Part shown: piece after piece, positions 5,658 through 8,965 of the stretch
How the letters are laid out: each line of letters opens with the position of its first letter
How positions within the stretch are numbered: the stretch's first letter is position 1
Assembly (NCBI GenBank): GCA_964552325.1
Contig: CAZKHA010000141.1
Span: forward strand, 1-8,965
Length of the DNA stretch: 8,965 bases
Direction: 5' to 3'
From: CAZKCK01 sp964552325
GTDB lineage: Bacteria; Bacteroidota; Bacteroidia; Bacteroidales; TTA-H9
Made by a program: the position numbers and the translations under genes
Notes under the pieces: model-generated
What the model was told of the DNA's origin: nothing
The model's database searches: none
What the model saw: only the letters and a program-made list of their open reading frames with translations

Positions 5658-6357
5658 TCAAAACGCCATCAAAATCCTCTTAGTTGAGGACGACCTGAAT
5701 TTTGGAGCCATCTTAAAATCCTATCTCGAGTTAAGCGATTACGACGTAACTTGGGTGGACGATGGCGCTAACGCGGTTTCAACATTTTATTCAACCCGCT
5801 TCAATATCTGTATTTTAGATGTGATGCTGCCCAATGTTGATGGCTTTAGCATTGCGCGGTCCATACGCGAAACACATCCCGATGTGCCGCTCATCTTCCT
5901 TACAGCCAAAACCATGAAAGCCGATATACTGGAAGGTTTTAAATCGGGTGCCGACGATTACATCACCAAACCATTTGATTCAGAGGTGCTTTTGTTCAAA
6001 ATAAAAGCCATTTTAAAACGGCAAGAACCTGGAAAAGCGCAACATGAAGTAAAGGAGTACACCATTGGCAAATACCGTTTCGATCCCTTCTTGCGTACGG
6101 TTAGCTTTGAAAATGACGTGAAAAAGATCTCGCCCAAAGAGGCCGAATTGCTAAAAATGCTCTGCCAAGAAAAGAACAATGTGTTGCCTCGTGAATTGGC
6201 TCTTAAAACCATCTGGGGCGACGATAATTACTATACCACCCGCAGCATGGATGTGTTTATCACCAAACTCCGCAAATACCTTGACCGCGACCCCAACGTT
6301 GAAATTGAAAACATACACGGAACAGGCTATCGTTTATTGGTGGTTGCCGGGAGATAA
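5647..6357 (+). CDS. OmpR/PhoB-family response regulator (RR2), partner of the upstream kinase
   Basis: This 236-residue regulator has a receiver (about residues 8-126) with acidic D15/D16, phosphoacceptor D58 in DVMLP, T86 and K108-P109, and a winged-helix output domain (about 136-233). I start it at ATG 5647, not at the in-frame ATG 5563. The 28 extra residues would be encoded deep inside the kinase catalytic domain and match nothing in the family. The 11-bp overlap with the kinase stop suggests translational coupling and a cognate pair. The recognition helix (199-212, RSMDVFITKLRKYL) is almost the same as that of RR1 (RSMDVYVAKLRKFL), so both proteins probably read similar DNA. Likely targets are the GTTAA arrays at 3699-3737 (autoregulation and the divergent secreted protein) and 1471-1510; this is inference. 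RprY-like, symbol not assigned. Confidence 0.95.
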   Translation: MGTDQNAIKILLVEDDLNFGAILKSYLELSDYDVTWVDDGANAVSTFYSTRFNICILDVMLPNVDGFSIARSIRETHPDVPLIFLTAKTMKADILEGFKSGADDYITKPFDSEVLLFKIKAILKRQEPGKAQHEVKEYTIGKYRFDPFLRTVSFENDVKKISPKEAELLKMLCQEKNNVLPRELALKTIWGDDNYYTTRSMDVFITKLRKYLDRDPNVEIENIHGTGYRLLVVAGR

Positions 6358-6369
6358 GGTGCGAATCGT

Positions 6370-6409
6370 GAAAAGATTAATGTTGAAACCTACCTATTAA
6401 TTCCTTTTC
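6370..6409 (+). terminator. Candidate AT-rich terminator hairpin after the two-component operon
   Basis: GAAAAG-ATTAAT (6370-6381) pairs with ATTAAT (6396-6401) and CTTTTC (6404-6409) with a 2-nt bulge and a 14-nt loop. TTTCG follows. The stem is AT-rich and the T-tract short, so termination efficiency is doubtful, but an independent promoter downstream fits the end of a transcription unit here. Confidence 0.3.
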
Positions 6410-6506
6410 TTTCGTGACACTTCGCCGCTTTTGTCATTTCAATTATTGGCAACATGCTTACTTCATATTTGCGCAAACCTCATAGCAAGGGTTTTTAAGA
6501 ATCGCA

Positions 6507-6538
6507 TTGTTAAACTAGCGAAATTTCACGTATATTTG
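6507..6538 (+). promoter_or_regulatory. Bacteroidota-type promoter of the Asp-box protein gene
   Basis: TTG at 6507-6509 and TATATTTG at 6531-6538, separated by 21 nt, fit the -33/-7 consensus (TTG and TAnnTTTG). This is the most complete promoter in the window. The expected transcript start is about 6543-6546, shortly before the ATG at 6559. This argues against translation from the in-frame TTG at 6541. Confidence 0.7.
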
Positions 6539-6558
6539 TATTGCAAAAACCAAAAAAA

Positions 6559-8727
6559 ATGAGAAAAAGTATTGCACTAATTATTTTAACATTTGGGGTA
6601 GTTATGCTGCATGCTCAAATTACTTGGCTAAATCCCAGGCCATTAGGCAACAACCTTGGTGGTATTGCTTACAAGGATAGCTTAACTGCCGTTGTGGTAG
6701 GAACCAAAGGAGCATTGCTAAATTCCTTTGATGGAGGCAACAATTGGCGAGTTGTATTCAGCGGTGGCCAATTCGACTTCACTAAGGTGTACTGTTTTAA
6801 CAATCGCTTTTATGCACTTGACGGTTCAATAAGGGTTTCTGACAATGGTAGCAATTGGGAATTGTTGTATGCCAATAATAATCATATCTTTAAATCAATT
6901 AGCTTTGTTGATGAAACGAATTGGATAGCTTGGGCCCCGGGCAATTTGGGCGATAATTTAGCATTCAGCAGCAATGCAGGAAAATCATGGCAATTTGAAC
7001 ATATAAATGCATTGGATAAAGCTACGCAAGTTCATTTTTCGAATGCTCTGCATGGTATTGCCAAAACAGATTATGACATATTAAAAACAAGCGATGGTGG
7101 CCAAACGTGGATTAAAATACTGGGCTTTAGCGATGAGGGCGATTACGGTATTGGCTTTTATGCCGTATCAAACGATTTGATTTTTGTATATTCACGTTTA
7201 CATCAAAACCATGGTGGTACTGATTATGGTTTTATTTGGCGAACCAATGACGGAGGAACAACATGGGAACGTGTAGTCAATGGCTATCAATTGGTTGATG
7301 GTATGTTTTTTTTAGATTCACTAAATGGGTTTGCCAGTTGTTCGGTTGAAAATATTGAGGGATGGTATAATGCTGATAATAAACTACTAACAACTATAGA
7401 TGGTGGCCTAACCTGGATAGAAAAACCCATGCCTGACCGTTCAATTTATAAAGGAATTTATTCAACAGATGGGCAAAACATTCAGCTTGTTGGCGATGAT
7501 GGCAGCTTGGCCGTTACAATGAATGGTGGCCAGAATTGGATTATCAAAACACATGGTTTTTCTTCCGGCGGAATCTACGTGCTAAAGACGTTGGGCAACA
7601 ATGGCTTAATTATGCTAGCCGACACACTTGACGGATTTTCTTCATGGTACCGATCGAATGATAAAGGGATTTCATGGATTAAATCGAACAACGCTTTTTA
7701 CCAAGAAGGGCTCAGTTTTTCAGACTCCTTGAATGGGTTTATCATCGATGCAAAGATCGATACCATCCTTACGTATTACACTTCTGATGGTGGTTACAAT
7801 TGGCAATTAAATAAATGTCCTTCAACCTATTACCCAAGTTACAATGCCTACACACCTACACCAGGTGTTGTATTCTCAAAAGTTCCTTTCCAGAGCTCGT
7901 TTTGTTTTTCAACGGATTATGGCAAGACGTATGTCCGCCGCGATTTACCTGCCGATGGTATCTTGTCGTTTGCTTCAATGGACACAGCTTATTTGGCAGT
8001 AATGCACCCAACCCAAAATGCTGTGGTATTCTATAAAACAACGGATAGGGGATTGACTTGGACCGAGGAGCTTTTGTGGGTTTCAACAGATTTAACGAAA
8101 GTGAAAGATTTTGAAGTATTTTCACCAAAATTTTGGGTGCTCGGGCTTGCGGGAACGAATTATTTGAATCAATCCATATCTGAGTTAAAGCTAACAAGCG
8201 ATGGTGGTAAAACATGGATTAACGTAACACCTTTTGGTCAGAATTATGGACCTTTCGGATTTAACAGCAAAGGCCAAGGACGTATTATGCTCAATAACAC
8301 TACCTTATACACACCCGATGCTGGTTACACCTGGATAACTGATAATTATTATTTCCCAAAAAACTACCTAATCGAAACAAATGAGCTTGGGGAGTCCTAT
8401 TTATACGGATATAATCACCTACTAAAAGTTGATGGACCAATTGGACCCTATGCGCTCCCCGAAAATGGAACACGAGAACCAATTTCAGTTTCACCCAATC
8501 CGGCAAACGACCATATTATATTCAATTTAAAGTGCCTACATGGCTTCACTGGCACACTAACAATTTATAACACAACTGGTAATAAGCTGTTTAGTACCGA
8601 TATTTTGTGCACCAAACAGATAGAAATCCTTACGCTAAACACAAGAGAACTCTTACCCGGTTTGTACATTTATAAATTGACGGATGGCATCACCTCTCAG
8701 TTAGGCAAGTTTGTAATTGTGCGTTAA
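6559..8727 (+). CDS. T9SS-secreted Asp-box (BNR/Ycf48-like) beta-propeller protein
   Basis: I start this 722-residue protein at ATG 6559; an in-frame TTG at 6541 would add six residues but lies at or before the predicted transcript start. The signal peptide is about 1-19 (cleavage likely after LHA). Residues about 55-595 carry 13 Asp-box motifs (S/T-x-D/N-x-G-x-T/N/S-W), about one every 43 residues, the mark of multi-bladed beta-propellers in the BNR/sialidase, sortilin and Ycf48-like families. The C-terminal ~80 residues form a type A T9SS sorting domain: PNP at 646-648, then beta-strands and the end segment GLYIYKLTDGITSQLGKFVI. It should be exported by Sec, moved across the outer membrane by T9SS, and attached to the surface or released. 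No catalytic residues of sialidases or GH74 enzymes can be recognised, so no enzymatic role is assigned; ligand binding or adhesion is plausible. It has its own promoter and seems unrelated to the two-component genes. Confidence 0.9.
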   Translation: MRKSIALIILTFGVVMLHAQITWLNPRPLGNNLGGIAYKDSLTAVVVGTKGALLNSFDGGNNWRVVFSGGQFDFTKVYCFNNRFYALDGSIRVSDNGSNWELLYANNNHIFKSISFVDETNWIAWAPGNLGDNLAFSSNAGKSWQFEHINALDKATQVHFSNALHGIAKTDYDILKTSDGGQTWIKILGFSDEGDYGIGFYAVSNDLIFVYSRLHQNHGGTDYGFIWRTNDGGTTWERVVNGYQLVDGMFFLDSLNGFASCSVENIEGWYNADNKLLTTIDGGLTWIEKPMPDRSIYKGIYSTDGQNIQLVGDDGSLAVTMNGGQNWIIKTHGFSSGGIYVLKTLGNNGLIMLADTLDGFSSWYRSNDKGISWIKSNNAFYQEGLSFSDSLNGFIIDAKIDTILTYYTSDGGYNWQLNKCPSTYYPSYNAYTPTPGVVFSKVPFQSSFCFSTDYGKTYVRRDLPADGILSFASMDTAYLAVMHPTQNAVVFYKTTDRGLTWTEELLWVSTDLTKVKDFEVFSPKFWVLGLAGTNYLNQSISELKLTSDGGKTWINVTPFGQNYGPFGFNSKGQGRIMLNNTTLYTPDAGYTWITDNYYFPKNYLIETNELGESYLYGYNHLLKVDGPIGPYALPENGTREPISVSPNPANDHIIFNLKCLHGFTGTLTIYNTTGNKLFSTDILCTKQIEILTLNTRELLPGLYIYKLTDGITSQLGKFVIVR
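6724..8334 (+). repeat. 13 in-frame Asp-box repeat motifs
   Basis: Eight-residue motifs begin at 6724, 6835, 6967, 7087, 7243, 7393, 7516, 7654, 7780, 7909, 8038, 8194 and 8311. Examples are TSDGGQTW, TNDGGTTW, TIDGGLTW and TSDGGKTW. Spacing runs from 111 to 156 nt. The tenth (STDYGKTY) ends in Tyr instead of Trp, and the third and seventh have Asn in place of Asp. These are protein-level repeats diverged in DNA, so the array is old, not a recent tandem expansion. Confidence 0.85.
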
Positions 8728-8735
8728 GTATCTCT

Positions 8736-8761
8736 AAAAAAGAAATAATAAAATATTTTTT
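8736..8761. terminator. Weak AT-only terminator-like element between convergent genes
   Basis: A run of six A (8736-8741) and a run of six T (8756-8761) can pair around an AT-rich loop, leaving a T-tract on both strands. With no G/C pairs the stem is weak. Its place just after the Asp-box gene stop, in a convergent intergenic gap, is the main reason to list it. The rest of 8728-8855 shows nothing else I can support. Confidence 0.25.
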
Positions 8762-8855
8762 CTCATATCCTGGCATATCAAACAAAAAAGAGCATTTTTA
8801 GCTTAACCATTTCAAAAGAAGCATAATATAAGCACATCTAAAAAACTATTATCGA

Positions 8856-8965
8856 TCAATCCATCAAGATTATTTTTTGCCTTTGAACGACATTTCCGCT
8901 CTCTATCAAATTAATAAAGTATACACCGTTTGGCAGCGACATAAATGAAAAATCAATACGATTAT
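8856..8965 (-). CDS. 3' end of a T9SS-sorted protein gene (partial, runs off the window)
   Basis: Reading the minus strand from the right edge gives 35 open codons ending with TGA at 8858-8856. The translated tail contains FMSLPNGVYFINLIESG and ends QRQKIILMD. This is the characteristic end of a type A T9SS C-terminal sorting domain (pattern GxYxxxI...G....K), where a Gly-Val-Tyr turn is followed by two beta-strands and a basic residue near the end. The remainder of the gene lies beyond 8965, so the cargo domain is unknown. It converges on the Asp-box gene, which also ends in such a domain, so two T9SS cargo genes are neighbours here. The piece is too short for start-based gene finding, but frame, stop and motif agree. 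Confidence 0.75.
   Translation of the reverse strand, partial: NRIDFSFMSLPNGVYFINLIESGNVVQRQKIILMD

Noticed and set aside
6541..6558. TTG start adding six residues to the Asp-box protein
   Set aside because: The promoter at 6507-6538 puts the transcript start at or after 6541, and ATG 6559 gives a clean signal peptide.
7856..8215. 119-codon open frame on the minus strand within the Asp-box gene
   Set aside because: No recognisable domain or promoter, and it lies wholly opposite a well-supported coding gene with repeat structure; a shadow frame.

Overview
The window looks like chromosomal DNA from a Bacteroidota bacterium (Flavobacteriia, Cytophagia or Sphingobacteriia-like; genus not determinable). 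This rests on -7 elements of the form TAnnTTTG upstream of several genes, weak or absent Shine-Dalgarno sequences, a GIN/DUF2807 protein, T9SS-type C-terminal sorting domains, and OmpR-type regulators resembling the RprX/RprY group. Base composition is moderately AT-rich. I see no mobile element, RNA gene or CRISPR array.

Layout, left to right. 1-220 is intergenic, with a 16-bp tandem repeat at the edge and inverted repeats. 221-913 encodes an OmpR/PhoB-family response regulator without an adjacent kinase (RR1), followed 27 nt later by a NUDIX hydrolase (941-1384). A leader with four TAAC/TAAG half-sites spaced exactly 10 bp apart precedes a secreted GIN/DUF2807 protein (1576-2259). A minus-strand gene (2394-3641), ending in a good Rho-independent terminator (2299-2331), encodes an unrecognised secreted protein with a Cys/His-rich patch. 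It diverges from a two-component operon: a sensor histidine kinase (3786-5657) and an overlapping response regulator (RR2, 5647-6357), which is a paralogue of RR1. A separate transcription unit with its own promoter (6507-6538) encodes a 722-residue secreted beta-propeller protein with 13 Asp-box motifs and a T9SS sorting domain (6559-8727). At the right edge, the 3' end of another T9SS-sorted protein gene (8856-8965, minus) converges on it.

How it may fit together. The most interesting signal is a pair of helically phased repeat arrays. One has four GTTAA units spaced 11/10/11 bp in the divergent promoter region between the Cys/His protein and the kinase. The other has four TAAC/TAAG units (GTTA on the other strand) spaced 10/10/10 bp upstream of the GIN-domain gene. 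Helically phased direct repeats are the usual operator architecture of OmpR/PhoB/PhoP regulators. The two response regulators encoded here have almost identical recognition helices. I infer a local envelope-related regulon: the kinase with RR2, and perhaps RR1, controls its own operon, the divergent secreted protein and the GIN-domain protein. This is a hypothesis from sequence pattern only.
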